Of a stretch of 64,000 bases of DNA, positions 21,365 to 32,906 are shown in pieces (the first letter of the stretch is position 1; each line of letters opens with the position of its first letter). The notes beneath the pieces were generated by a model. That model was not told the origin of the DNA. It saw only the letters and a program-made list of their open reading frames with translations, and made no database searches. This DNA comes from Fistulifera solaris (Eukaryota; Bacillariophyta; Bacillariophyceae; Naviculales; Stauroneidaceae). The stretch is from contig AP026135.1 in the NCBI GenBank assembly GCA_030295235.1, positions 612,501 through 676,500 on the forward strand. The letters run 5' to 3'. Made by a program: the position numbers and the translations under genes.

Positions 21365-23280
21365 GACAGAATCAAGCTGGAAGAAAGGGAAAATCAAGGG
21401 GCGCCACAGCAAGCAACCGGCCTCGAGCAACCCTCTGCAATTGCAAAGGGCCAAGGGCCATCGCTACTGCCGCCAGTTCAAAACGCATGCGGGCCTAAGA
21501 AAGCAACACCCGATGATGCGACGGCTGTCAGTGGTGACTATTACGCCATGTACGTTGCGGTTTCATAATTAGTTGTCACAAAACGCCTGCCTCAGCTCGA
21601 AAATGCTTGCTGTCAATGAATTACCGCAAGGGAGTCGATCAACTTGCGAAGCATACATGAGAAAGAACGGGCAATCCCAAGATTCAAGCTGCATTTATCT
21701 ATTGATGAAATGCGTTGTTGTGACCAATGCTGCTACAGAATGTGTGTAGCAAGCGGGGAATGAACTGGCCATCAATCACCCCCATCTAGCCTCACTTTAT
21801 CATGTTCTTGTGCTTGTCTTTATGACCGAAATAATGGGAGAAATTGAGAAGCCGATCGGAAAGAACAGGTTAAAGAAGACGCCGCACATGGCTTTGCAAT
21901 TCTTGGCGGAAATTGTTGAATCTTCATTTCACTATCCTGGACAAGCAAGAATTCATTCCATATGAAGCGCTTCATCGAGATGAGGGCATAGATTCACTTT
22001 ATGTCGAGCAACTGCACAAGCTGCTTATACCCTTATCTCCTATGAGACTCTTTTGAAGGTCAACGAGCGTATTAATCTAGGTCAAACTGCCTATCTGGCT
22101 GGATGTGGATCGGAGCCTCATTCGTGGCTCACACTTAGCGGGGGCGATTGCTGCGTATTGAATACCAAGAAGTTGGTGCAAATGAAAATGGATCTCCCGA
22201 AAGACGACTGGAAATTCGATGACCGGCCGGGATTTTGGGGACAGTTGTCCGACGAAAGAAAGAATCCTGCCAGGTGCATTCGGGGCGATCTAGACGAATC
22301 ATTTGTATCAAGTATCTTAGCGGATGTTTTTGAAATTTGCAGATATTTGAATTTTCAAATTTTACCAATCAATACACATGTGATTACTATGCACAACCTA
22401 TTGCAAATTGCAAGAGCATCTAAACGGACAAAACCACTAGCTTGCTCTATCCTTCGGTTTGCATGCGGTTCTGATGTCCATACTTGTTCTTCACGATGAT
22501 GGCGATTAAAGACTCATTGCTGCATATTCAAACAAACAAATAACAGACTCTTTGAGCAGGTCGGATCAAAGCAAACCACCCGGCAATCCCTCTAAATGTT
22601 ATCACCTAGTTTCGAGGTTTACCAGTCTTGTAGCGTTAGCACAGCCATATGGTATTAATGTCGATCAGTTCGTAGAGTTGATCCATTCGCCGCAGAAAAC
22701 ATTGCATTCTGGAACCCTGTTATCGGCGGAGAATATATGTTGTATGCAACATACATGTGCTCGATCGGTCTGGTGTCGGCAACTGTTGATACCTTGGGTC
22801 AGCTGCGATCGGTGTTCTACTTATAGGACGGACTCAGGATCCTTTATTCTGTCTTTGAGGTTCCTTTTCTACAAAAAACGACAAAGTGTTTAGCAATACA
22901 AAGGCAGTCTGGGTGCGAGAGAAGCCCGAGAAGGGATCATGCTGTAAAGTGTTCTGGATGTCGTTTGGATTGAACGCGAGTGACCTTTACTGCTATCAGA
23001 ATGATTTTGTTGGAATTTGTGAACGCCTTGGCTGATCTACCGTGGTCCAAGGTGTTCTTCAAAATGATCCCACTAAATTATCTGGCAACACAGCAAAGGG
23101 AACTAAGATGAGAGGATTTAGTGCGTCTGAGCTCACTTTCAAGTCCCACGTTCTAACTGACATTTGGGGGTATCTTTTATGGTGCATAGATATTGACTAC
23201 TCTAAACACTCGTTCCTACCGATATTTGAGATGAACGACTTAGCTGCATTCACTAAGCCGTTTTTTGAAAAGATTAAGAA
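21365..23280 (+). pseudogene. Degenerate unidentified protein-coding gene
   Basis: Successive frames look coding but are broken. 21365-21568 reads as a Pro/Gln-rich segment ending DDATAVSGDYYAMYVAVS and a stop. About 21640-21965 includes TPHMALQFLAEIVESSF, with an in-frame TAG before it. 21950-22055 reads EFIPYEALHRDEGIDSLYVE. After a frameshift at TTTT, 22053-22460 includes KVNERINLGQTAYLAGCG and DDWKFDDRPGFWGQLSD. Then come 22690-22830 (GEYMLYATYMCSIGLVSATV, perhaps a membrane helix) and 23015-23105. I do not recognise the family. The order of fragments suggests one ancestral protein of more than 550 aa, now inactive. Confidence 0.6.
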
Positions 23281-23651
23281 AAGTCGCTGTATGTTCTTTT
23301 GCCGATTCGTATTGACGATTGATATCAATCATGAAGAAGCGCACACCATGCCAGTAACTGGTGCGGAAGAGTCGAAGATGATAGGTCCACACAAAGAAAG
23401 GTACTCCTAGATGGACTTTCCTAGTATCTAGCTACAGTAACTGTGGTACGTAGTACGGGTGCAAAGTCGAAGTGCTGAATTAACCACAATCAATCACAAG
23501 AATAAGAGAAACTGATTCGATTGCTAAATTATTAATGGCGGATCACTAAAATCGATTCAAAGGATCTCCACCACGTACTACGATGTCTACAGCTCTCTCC
23601 TTTTGGTTTGAGGATCCCGCAACAGGAGCGAAACACGCAGAGACTACCAAT

Positions 23652-24267
23652 TTACCGCCGTTTCGGAGGCCCACCACGAGTCACTCCCGCCGCTCCCGTT
23701 TTGGTAGCTGTGGTACCCGTGCCCGTCGTTCCCGTCTTGGGCGGAGCAGTCGACTTACCAGGACGCGGTAACTTGACCCCAAGCTGTCGTTCTAATTTAC
23801 TGATGATCTGACCATTGGGAATCGCTTTGCCGCTCTCGTATTCGGCAACTACCTGGGGCTTTTCATTGATGGCCGTGGCTAATTCTTTTGTGTCATCTTT
23901 TTTGCCGTTCGTGCCTGTAGAAAAGCAATGTAAAATTAAGTGAGACGAGTCATTTCATTCGTTCTTTTCCGAGTCTCCGTCAAACACTAACCTGCATGAT
24001 CGCCTTACTCAAACTCTTATCCACTTTCGCCAAGGTACCGACATCGTCCGCTTCTTCCAATTTTCGAACCGACAATGCCGTAGCCGAATGCGCACTCTTG
24101 TTTCCTCCCGCGCCGTAACGCTTTTCGGTCGTCAAAACGCCGGCCGCTTTCAACATGCTGACTTCACGCGCATTCTTGGGAGCCGCCGGTCGTGCGCCCA
24201 TTAAACTACCGCGTCCGGCGTTGACGGGTGCCCAGTCCTGACCTGATTCAACTCCTCGTACTGGCAT
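23652..24267 (-). CDS. MBF1: Multiprotein-bridging factor 1 (MBF1/EDF1; one frameshift)
   Basis: Exon 1 (24267-23992) and exon 2 (23914-23652) flank a 77-nt intron (23915-23991, GTTAGT..ACAG). Exon 1 carries the MBF1 N-terminal domain ([30 protein letters not shown]). Exon 2 carries the helix-turn-helix ([10 protein letters not shown]..., then [18 protein letters not shown] and [11 protein letters not shown]) and a Thr/Gly-rich tail. Continuity needs one extra A in the run at 23886-23889, giving 179 aa. MBF1 is a conserved transcription coactivator that bridges TBP and bZIP factors and also suppresses frameshifting on stalled ribosomes in yeast. Because the protein is almost universal, the frameshift is most likely a sequence error. 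Confidence 0.92.
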
Positions 24268-24791
24268 TGTTTAAACAGATAATAGTATTGGAAAAAGATA
24301 AGAAAAAGACTAGCTGAACTTGCTGGATAATGAAGCTGTTGTTTTTGACCGTTTGGCGGTGTGCGGTGTGCGGTCATGTTTTATTATTGTCCACCGCAGC
24401 GACTTCTTCGTTCTTCGAGAGTGATCTGCGCGACTGGGAATTCCGTAGCGACGGACAGTCGCGCCACTATAGACTTAAAGTGTGGCATCAACTTCGCTAC
24501 GACTGCATCTCAGTCACGAACACCTACTATTCCGTGAGATACTGCTACTTTGGCCTGGTTCTTCCTGGTTCTTTCCGCAACCAAGGTAAGCTGAACGTGT
24601 CTTCATCACATCGCCATTGCCTTCACCATCCTTTCATATTCTTGGCTCAATTCAAACCGTCGAAAAACGTTTTGGATCATATTCCTAACAATTAACTATA
24701 GCCCAAAGTGTAGACTAGCTTTTATCACGACTGATAAAATTCATTCATCTCTGTCCCGTGTATGACGTAACGATAACGAGCGGAAACCACC
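24268..24791. other. Intergenic region upstream of MBF1 and the proteasome-like gene
   Basis: Shared divergent promoter region. An open frame at 24330-24695 (plus) starts with a signal-like hydrophobic stretch, but no family or repeat supports it, and I do not call it a gene. Confidence 0.4.
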
Positions 24792-25751
24792 ATGGCCGCA
24801 TGGACACCATGCACCATGCCCTTCATTTCTCTCCCGATACGTACTTATTGTTTTATCCCTCCAATCGGAGAAGATTTGGATTCATTTAGTCTTTCGCAAG
24901 CGTGCTTCACGACGAAAATGCGGAGTAGTTGTGGACTACTTTATTGTGCGCTGCTCGTTCCCTTCCTCCAACCATTTTCGTGGGCGGCCAGTCACTACAA
25001 TGCCTATCAATACGACATGACCGGCGCGCAATTTACACCGGATGGACGTCTCCTGCAGGTTGAATACGCTTCCGCCGCCGCGGATCATTCGTCTCCGATC
25101 GTGGTGCAACCACTCGATTCCGATCTCTGTCTCATTTGTACGACCCATCGAGCTGGTGTTTACACGGAACGTCTCGTACTGATTCCGACGGGCAGTTTGA
25201 CCACAAAACAGCCACCGGTAGTCATCGCATTGTCGGGAATTTTGGCCGACAATATGGCGCTACTGGAAGCATTGCAAGAAAAACGGTGGGAACAAATGCA
25301 ACTTTACGAAGTGCCCTTGTCGACGCAGCAAGTGGCCCAAGCCATTGCGGATGAATGTCAAAAGAAGGCCTTTGGTGGGGGCATTCGGCCGTTTGGGGCG
25401 ACGTTACTTGTGTGTGGTATGGATGGAGTGTATCAAACCGATCCGTCTGGGGGAATTTTAGAAACTTCGTACGAAAAATTACTAGGACAAGAGGACAAAA
25501 GTCAAAAATCTGTTGTGGTGGGTGGGACCGCCAACAGTGCGCGGTCATTGAAGCGACAAATTGCTTCTGCTCTGACAAATGATAATACTCGAAAACAGAT
25601 CAAGGATATTTTGTCGTTGGTGCGCAGTGAACAAACGAATCGATATGCGGACAAGGACGAAATGGAACTCGAAGCTGTTTTAATATCGAAAAGTAGAGGA
25701 GTCTTGAAATTGACGGCAGAGCAAATTGAGGATTTCAGAAAGGAACAATGA
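24792..25751 (+). CDS. Proteasome alpha-subunit-like protein with N-terminal hydrophobic segment
   Basis: Protein of 319 aa from an ATG in strong context (ACCACCATGG), or 277 aa from ATG 24918. The body is a proteasome alpha-type Ntn fold: the alpha signature is YDMTGAQFTPDGRLLQVEYA and the late core motif is GGIRPFGATLLVCG followed by YQTDPSGG. Unusually, a hydrophobic stretch (GLLYCALLVPFLQPFSWA) precedes the fold. From ATG 24918 it would be a classical signal peptide, and from 24792 an internal membrane segment. Ordinary alpha subunits are cytosolic and nuclear and have no such segment. The protein may therefore enter the ER, periplastid or plastid route, which is inference. No frameshift is seen. 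It could also be a divergent paralogue without 20S assembly. Confidence 0.75.
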   Translation: MAAWTPCTMPFISLPIRTYCFIPPIGEDLDSFSLSQACFTTKMRSSCGLLYCALLVPFLQPFSWAASHYNAYQYDMTGAQFTPDGRLLQVEYASAAADHSSPIVVQPLDSDLCLICTTHRAGVYTERLVLIPTGSLTTKQPPVVIALSGILADNMALLEALQEKRWEQMQLYEVPLSTQQVAQAIADECQKKAFGGGIRPFGATLLVCGMDGVYQTDPSGGILETSYEKLLGQEDKSQKSVVVGGTANSARSLKRQIASALTNDNTRKQIKDILSLVRSEQTNRYADKDEMELEAVLISKSRGVLKLTAEQIEDFRKEQ

Positions 25752-27603
25752 CCGACTAACGATTAGTCTCAGAGTCGCAGCATGCGCTGCTGAAACCATC
25801 GCGACTAAGGTCATCTTGAAAAACAAAAATTTTTGTCGAGGAATGCGCTTAGCAAGATAGGGAATCGGTCCCCCAGTATAACAGTATTGGACAATGTCAT
25901 GGATGTAGATTCAAGTGGGTTTTGCTAAGAGTAAATACGATCACGTATTCACTAAAAAAAAGTTGCTACAGTTTATAATAAAAGCTAGGTCACCTGACCA
26001 CTGTTACCACAGACGAATTATTTAGCCAAGGCATCTCCCCTTTCTACATTTTGCTCGCAAACAATCACAAAAGATTTTAAAAGCTATCGTTTCGTTAGCA
26101 TTATCATCATTTATCTTGAATCTTTGTTCACGAAACTTTGCCTACACGAGACCCGAGTATCGAACAGAGAGCTTGATCGAACCATTCCATTGATGCGTCA
26201 TGTGTCATGTTCCGCAATTGCAAATCAGGTTCTTCAATCTTCAATAAGAGGCCATTTATTCTTTACTGTTGAACTTCAATATCCGACCTTTTACGTGGCG
26301 CCTCATGCCTCCATGCACTCTCCACTTGGGAGTACGGATCGTATGCAAGTGCAACCATGCTACCATGTTTTACTGTAATGTTAATTGCAAAACACAACGC
26401 TCAACGCTCAGGACAAATTGAAATCAACGAATTTCGATGCACAACGAGAAAAAGGGTTCATGTGACATGTGACAAGTGATATATGAGACGTTCTTAGCCC
26501 AAGGCAGACAATAAACAGTTGCACGTTGCAATTATAGGTCCTTGGCACGTTGCAGTCCCGTTTTTCTTTCCTTAACTTTTAACTTTTTACGACATCAGAC
26601 ATTACACATTACCTATTACCTACGTACGTAGGAGAAGTCCAAGTTTTTGGGCTGGAGGCATTACACATTACACATTACCTATTACCTACGTACGTAGGAG
26701 AAGTCCAAGTTTTTGGGCTGGAGGCTAACTTGAAGTTTTACGATGACCGTAAGCTGCAAGCTGCAGCAGGCTCAGGTTACAGTTACAGAGTGTAGCTGGT
26801 GCACTGAACAGTGAATCTCTGTGTTTTGTAAAAATCTGTTTTCTGTTAATCATTACTCCGTACTCCATACCTGTCAATAGACTCACGACTCAAGACGACG
26901 ACGACTGACTCCTCATTTATTACTACTTCGTACAATTTACAAAGGGCCCAATTCGCGATTCTTTTTAGTTTTATTCAATTGAATTAGATTTAGGTCTAAG
27001 GCGTAGTCTTTTGAAATCGCACAGGTTTCACTTTAGACTATGATTTCCATCCTCTCCGGTACTGGAAAGTATCGATGTGAAATCTGGCTTACGTAGTACC
27101 AAGCACCTGTTTACGGCGCAGAAAAGTTGCCACGTTTGCAAAGCATGAAAGGTTTTGCACACTTGCTTTAACAGTACTTCCCGGTTTCACGCATTTCACA
27201 CTTCACCGCTCACTGCACACCGCACCACTCCGAGCTCCGCTGCGCTTTCCGACTCGCCCCTCGTCACGTTCTGATTCTTCCGTACCAGGCAAGGATCACA
27301 AATAGGAGTAAAAAAGAAACTGCAAGGCCCTGCCGAAAACAAATGACTGTTTCTACGTTCAATCGCGCGAATGCAATTTCTCCGTTCTACACCATCGCCT
27401 TATACTTATGGGACGGAACAATCCCGATTTCAAAGGCAAGGCCTCGAGAAAATTTCCTCCGGTAGAACGATGTTCGCGCTTGGCGCCTTTCCACTTTGGC
27501 CAACGACCAACGAAAAGGCCACAGTTCTCTCACAATCTCAACAACTTGACGACTTTCTCACCCATTCAAATTCCACCGCCAGACAACCTTACTACTTCGA
27601 AGC
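25752..27603. other. Gene-poor 1.85-kb region with direct repeats
   Basis: No gene is supported. It holds the 60-bp direct repeat at 26600-26725, short alternating runs such as TACGTACGTA, and a partial GTACCAGGC motif at 27282-27290. Open frames are short and uninformative. Confidence 0.5.
26600..26725. repeat. 60-bp direct repeat, period 66
   Basis: Copies at 26600-26659 and 26666-26725 are identical across CATTACACATTACC, TACGTACGTAGG, AAGTCCAAG and TTTTTGGGCTGGAGGC. The 6-bp spacer (ATTACA) extends the internal ATTACAC short repeat, as expected from slippage or unequal exchange. Confidence 0.95.
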
Positions 27604-28335
27604 ATGGAAATGGAAATGCAACGCTACATTGATTCGCTGATCACAATAAACAATGATGCCATTGAGCTTATGCAGAATGCTCACTTCGAACAAAGCATTT
27701 ATGCACTTCATGACGGACTTCAGTTATTACACTCCGTGCAACATGCACCGTGGATGCTAAGCGCATCAAGGAAAGGCTCACAAACAAGCTCATTCGGAAG
27801 CGAAGTTGTCTTACTAAGCGTTGAACTCAACAACGGTACATCTGACTTGGAGGATGATATTGTTGTCTTTTTCAATCGGGCTTTAAAAATTGACGACGGC
27901 TTCTCTTCTCTCGTCAAAGATAGTCCTACATACGCCGAATCCAATTCTTTTTTACTTGGCGTATTGCTTTACAACTTGGGACTTGCGCATCATCTTTTGG
28001 GCGTCAGACGGGGTGATTCAGAACTCTACGACAAAGCGCTTGACTTTTACTCGCTATCACACGGGAGTTTCACGGACCAGTTGTATCCCTTCGGCTATCC
28101 CACTAATTCCTTACATGTTGGTATTTTGGCCATAACGAATAATGTTGGGCATATTCATGCTTACTTCCGCCGTACAAGAGAAGTCCAAATCTGCATTGAC
28201 GAACTGATCCTTCGGCTAAGTCAGTACTCAAGTCGAAACAACCAAATACCAGAATTCAATGGAGAACAAAAAGTATTCTTGATCAATGCATCGTTCTACC
28301 AAGAAATGGCTTTGAATGCTGCCCCCGCTGCCTGA
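27604..28335 (+). CDS. Helical-repeat (TPR-like) protein of unknown function
   Basis: Protein of 243 aa. It opens with INNDAIELMQNAHFEQSIYAL, which has the spacing of a TPR-type helix pair. Later helical segments include YNLGLAHHLLGV, the phrase that typically precedes a second TPR-like pair. A variable, Ser-rich segment lies between them. There is no signal peptide, membrane helix or catalytic motif. The layout (N-terminal TPR pair, variable middle, second pair containing LG.LHHL.G) resembles a family I associate with diatoms, but I know no function for it. The start is the first ATG in frame; an ATG two codons later would remove only two residues. Confidence 0.6.
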   Translation: MEMEMQRYIDSLITINNDAIELMQNAHFEQSIYALHDGLQLLHSVQHAPWMLSASRKGSQTSSFGSEVVLLSVELNNGTSDLEDDIVVFFNRALKIDDGFSSLVKDSPTYAESNSFLLGVLLYNLGLAHHLLGVRRGDSELYDKALDFYSLSHGSFTDQLYPFGYPTNSLHVGILAITNNVGHIHAYFRRTREVQICIDELILRLSQYSSRNNQIPEFNGEQKVFLINASFYQEMALNAAPAA

Positions 28336-28463
28336 ACATTCGTTCATCTGCATCTCTGTCTTCATAACAAAATGGCAACTGTTTGGAAGATAGCTTAATT
28401 GCCATGCTTGTACATATATAATGACGTAATAGACTAGCTGTTTTCTATGTTCATCAAGCGGAA

Positions 28464-30917
28464 TTACAAATTATTTTCACTTTCGCCAGAAGTCTCAGGA
28501 AGCTCGTCCCCATCTGGTACAGATCCACGACTCCTGGCATTACTCATGCGATCACGGATACGCTGATATCGCGCTTCCTCTCTTCTGGTAACAGACGGCA
28601 TGACTGAGCTAAAAGCAATATCGAAATGTCTAGCAGAAATCTGCAGACTCCTGTTCTCCTGAAGCGAATCGTTTAATGCCGTGTCTTCTTTCAATACTGC
28701 CAGTCCCGCCTCGCGTAACAGCGCTGCACAATCGGCACCACTATAACCATTCGCTCTTGTACTCATTCCTATCACCTCAAAGTCCACATCGTCTGCAAGT
28801 GCAATGTTGGACGACAACGCTTTCAGGATCGAGACTCTATCTTCGGGGGGTCGGCAAGGGCACGTAGAGCAATTTATCGAGTCGACCAGGTCGCAACATG
28901 GCTGGATCAATCAACTCAGGTCGGTTTGTGGCAGCGATAATAAACACACTCCGCCTACCGTCCAAGCCATCCATTTCAGTCAAAAGTTGATTGACAACCC
29001 TTTCGCTTACGCCACCTCCTCCACCTCCGTCACTACCTCGTTTCGGAACCAACGAGTCCAGTTCGTCGAAGAAAACAACACAAGGACTCGAACATCGTGC
29101 TCTCTCAAATACCGTGCGAACTGCACGCTCGCTCTCTCCAACGTATTTGTCCAAAAGCTCTGGACCTTTCACGCTAATAAAGTTGGCACCACTTTCATGT
29201 GCGATGGCTTTCGCGAGAAGCGTTTTTCCACAACCGGGTGGCCCGTAAAGTAAAATACCCGCAGGTAGTGACAGTCCCAGTCTCGTGAACTTTTCTGGAT
29301 TTCGAATTGGTTCTAAGACAGAAATAGCAAGTTCTTCTCGGATACTTTCCAGAGCGCCAACGTCCTCCCAATCTACGTCAGGAACCATCGCAAATCCTTC
29401 TCTTTTACTGGACGGCTGCACCAGCGGGATTGCCGTCAAAAAGTCCTCCATAGTGACAAACAAAGGATCCATTTGTGCCGGCGTAAGCGGAGTTACTGGA
29501 CTCAGTCCACTTTCAGTGTATGTTATCGACGCCGGAACTGCTTCATCTATGCTCAGAAGATCATGGCCTTTCAGTACATTAGAAAATATCCGGTTGATAG
29601 CAATAACGGCAGCTTCCTTGGTCAAACTCCGTATATCTGCTCCGACAAAACCAGGCGTTTTCCGTGCGAGTACTTTGTAATCAAAATCACCAGACAAACG
29701 CATATCTTTGGTCATTGTCGCAATAATTTTCTCACGAGCCTCTTCGTCGGGAATGCCCATGAGAATCTCTTTGTCAAATCGGCCCGCCCGACGCAGTGCA
29801 GGATCCATAGCATCCGGACGGTTTGTTGCTGCGAGAACAATTACTGCGGCGTTATCTCGATTGTTTTCGGGAGATAACATATCCATACAGGTCAAAAGCT
29901 GTGCCACCATTCTCTTTTCCATACCTCTGGAACTCCCCCCTTCGCTTCGTTTGGGAGCAATGGCATCAAGTTCGTCCATAAAAATGATGGAAGGAGCCAA
30001 ACTTGACGCTGTTTTGAACAAATTTCGAATTCTTCCTTCCGACTCACCAGACATCCCCGTTACTAATTCGGGTGCAGACACACGAAAAAAAGTGACGTTA
30101 AGTTGTCCAGCAACTGACGAAAGCAAGTGAGAATCCATACAATGTGTTTTTGCTGTATACGAACAGAGCAACACATAGCCATACGTACCAGCATTGGCCA
30201 AAGCAGATTTGCCAGTTCCGGGCGGTCCGCGTAATAAAACTCCTCTTGGTGGTTCAATACCAAGATGACGATAAAGTTCCGGTCGCACCAGGGGATACTC
30301 CACCAGCTGCCTTATTTCGCGAATAATCTCATCCATACCTCCAAGATCAGAATATCGCTCAGTAGGTCTCGGAACAGGCGTAAGAAAAGCTGTGTCGTCC
30401 GAGCCATCTCCGCTAGGTGGACCAGCGACCGAAGACTTTCGAATAATTTTCCGACGCTTGATTTTTGGCGATTTCTTCTCCGATGAGGACTCTACACTTT
30501 CCACAGGCATTTCACAGGACAAATCCTCCGAAGACTTTTTTTGCCATTTCCGTTTCGGTATGATTTTCTTTCGAAAGTTGGCGATACCGATTCCGCAGAG
30601 AGGCGTTCAAACCACCGCCCAAACCGTGTTGTTCTCTCATGGCGTCATTCTCACGCGCTTCTTGTTCATACTTGTCTTCTTCTTCGATCGATTTTCGTTT
30701 GTTGCGGGCATTCGATTCGTCCGCAATCTGCTCCAGTAATACACTGACTTTAGCGACGAGCATCGGGACATCTTTGCGCTGATACTCGCGATATTTGTAC
30801 CGTAGCTCGGTGACGACGGCCTCGGCATCGGTGGCTTCCTCATCGCTGCCTTGAATGATTTTTTCGGACTAGATGCGACAGCTTGGGGTCGTTTTCCAAA
30901 ACTATTTTCTTTCCCAT
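28464..30917 (-). CDS. NVL: NVL/Rix7 AAA-ATPase for 60S ribosome biogenesis (frameshifts)
   Basis: Read through, this is about 791 aa. The N-terminal region starts at ATG 30917 (MGKKIVLENDPKLSH) and is helical and basic. AAA domain D1 has the Walker A motif GPPGTGKS, the Walker B motif IIFMDELDA and AGRFDKEI. AAA domain D2 has GPPGCGKT, VVFFDELDS and LRPGRLDKLL. The tail includes YSGADCAALLREAGLA. D1 and D2 match nuclear VCP-like proteins better than Cdc48/VCP. The family extracts assembly factors from pre-60S particles in the nucleolus. A 75-nt intron (30114-30188, GTACGT..TCAG) splits ALANA|VAGQLN and has no stop. One-base discrepancies sit at an A6 run near 30860, the A7 run at 30535-30541 and the C6 run near 28855. 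Confidence 0.9.
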
Positions 30918-31210
30918 GATTCTATGATCTTAATTCTTGAAATCAAGAAAAGAGGGCAGGTGGAGTGAAAGAAAAACATTTGCGTAGTGACAAATTTTTG
31001 GTTGGTTGCGATTTCTTTGCGACAAAAAATAACCGTCCAGCCCTGAAATGTCTTACTGGTTTTTGTAGTATCTGATTTGATCACACGTCACGAGGACGAA
31101 TTCCTTATTTATACCTTTACAAGCAATTTTAAGATACTGTTCTACTATCTAATGTTAGCAGCATTGTTCTGTATCAATATGTTTGAATTGATTTGGTAAA
31201 GCAACGTAAG

Positions 31211-32757
31211 TCATGCCCAGTCATGGTCGGCCTTTTCATTTTCTTCCACTATTTCAGAAATGCTTCTTAACCAGTCTTCCGCTCCATCATCGCGGTCCAT
31301 ATACGCCTCCATGGCTGTCGCGGCTGCCTCAGATTTCGATTTCTCTCCGTTGACGTCGACGGGTTCTATGGGGGTAAAAGGGACCGTTTCTGCAATGACT
31401 CGGTCAAGTCGAGGTCCTTCCGCGCAGACACATTGAACAACATGTTCGGGCCACTCTCTACGGCCGGTATTGGAGAACTCTTTACAGAAGTGTCATCAGT
31501 CTCAGATGAAATTGAATCACGATCTCTCGAACCCATAGTTAAAAGCGAAGCCCCACCAACGAGTGAAATTCCCGCTAAACTGGCGAATGCCGTGGGAGAA
31601 ATGGGTGCGTCAACTGGATCTCTCTGTCGGGCCACTAACTTTTGATTCTGTTTTTCTTCCACAAGCTTTCTCTTTCTTTCCTTTTCTTGGTATGCCTTAT
31701 CAATGGCAATGCGTTCTTCTTCCAGCTTTACATCCTTCAGGCTGACAATGTCCCCGGTTTGCTTTCGCAGAATTGCCAATTGTCGGCGACCCTCCTCCAG
31801 CACGTCAAGATACTCTGACATGTCTTCTTGCCTTGTCTTCCACAGCTCTAACACGGAATTTTTGGTGACATCCAATCGAATCTCGCCGGGAAAGAACTCC
31901 AGTTCGTGAATTCTGTTATAGGGAATACCCGCAATCATCGCTGACAACAAAGCCGGCCCTGTCCCATCAGGGAAAATTAGTAGTATGGTATCTCCCGAGT
32001 ATTGCGACTCTAATATTGATAGCAATTGTCGCAAGCGAATCGCTTGATCACTCAACGTCTCGTGCGGTGTTCCGTCGATATTCGGTGGAGGACGGGCCCC
32101 CAGCCCCGACGGACCCGCATCATCATTGTCGAAAGCCCAGACAGCCGCTTTGGTACTTTGCAATTCCAACATATCCCATCGTCCAATCGCACGAGGATCC
32201 AAGAAGGTGAATTCCGGAATCAATCGATCCCGTCCTAATCGAAGTTCTTGTCCGATTAAGTTGCTGGTATCAATGCACGAGGCCGCGAGACTGTATTTCA
32301 CCACGGTCGGCAAATGAAATAGACTGGCAATTTTCTGACAGGCTGCCACGACTTGTTCCTGACCTTTACGGGAAAGTGCATCCTCACGATTGGTTAAAAA
32401 CAACGGATTGGTGCTCCAGATGTTTTCTTCCTCGAGTAAACTGATTCCGGCCCTCATGAAATGATATTTGTTCCCCAACTGTTCGCAGGGAAATTTGACG
32501 AGTCCTCGGGCCTGTGCCGGTAATGAGAGCAGCATCAAGGGAAGAGACCAGAGGAACTGACGCCGCGGTGCGCTGTCGCACTTTCCGTCGTCGGGCGACA
32601 GCATTCTTTGACTCCTCCTCGTTCGTCGACAGGATCTTTGGGTGAACGATCGAGTAGAAGGCATTATCCACGCCTTCAGACCCGGTGCATTGCAACAGAG
32701 GAATAACAATACAGTGATACTCCTTCGTTTCATTCTATTGTGCTTGCAACGAATCAA
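31211..32757 (-). CDS. Lumen-type histidine-phosphatase-fold protein lacking catalytic histidines
   Basis: About 515 aa after correcting one missing base near 31400; the true end is TGA 31211-31213, not the stop at 31366. The presequence is tripartite: signal peptide (ITVLLFLCC), basic transit region, then a twin-arginine signal (RRQFLWSLPLMLL) ending AQA. The body resembles phosphoglycerate-mutase-like histidine phosphatases (LSRKGQEQVVAAC, LLIFPDGTGPALLSAMIAG). The catalytic RHG is RAG in HFMRAGIS, and the second histidine motif (SHG) is PDG. It is therefore probably a non-enzymatic, thylakoid-lumen or inner-membrane protein. A later hydrophobic segment (ASLAGISLVGGASLL) could anchor it. 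A charged helix (EEERIAIDKAYQEKERKRK) lies between. No function is known to me. Confidence 0.7.
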
Positions 32758-32906
32758 ATATAGTTTTAAACAACTTTGTTGACGTTCTCGTTGTACAGAA
32801 GAAAGTGATGGCTTTTCCTTGCGGAACTTTTTTGTTAGTCAAAACTGGTGTACTGGTAGTGTTTGCGTTCCTTCCTTCTGGATCTTTTGCCCAAATACCT
32901 GGAAGC

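Noticed and set aside
24330-24695. 121-codon plus-strand frame with a signal-like start
   Set aside because: It sits in the shared promoter of two divergent genes, and nothing beyond the first 25 residues looks like a folded protein.
28804-30130. Long plus-strand frames opposite NVL
   Set aside because: They are antisense shadows of strongly conserved AAA-ATPase codons.
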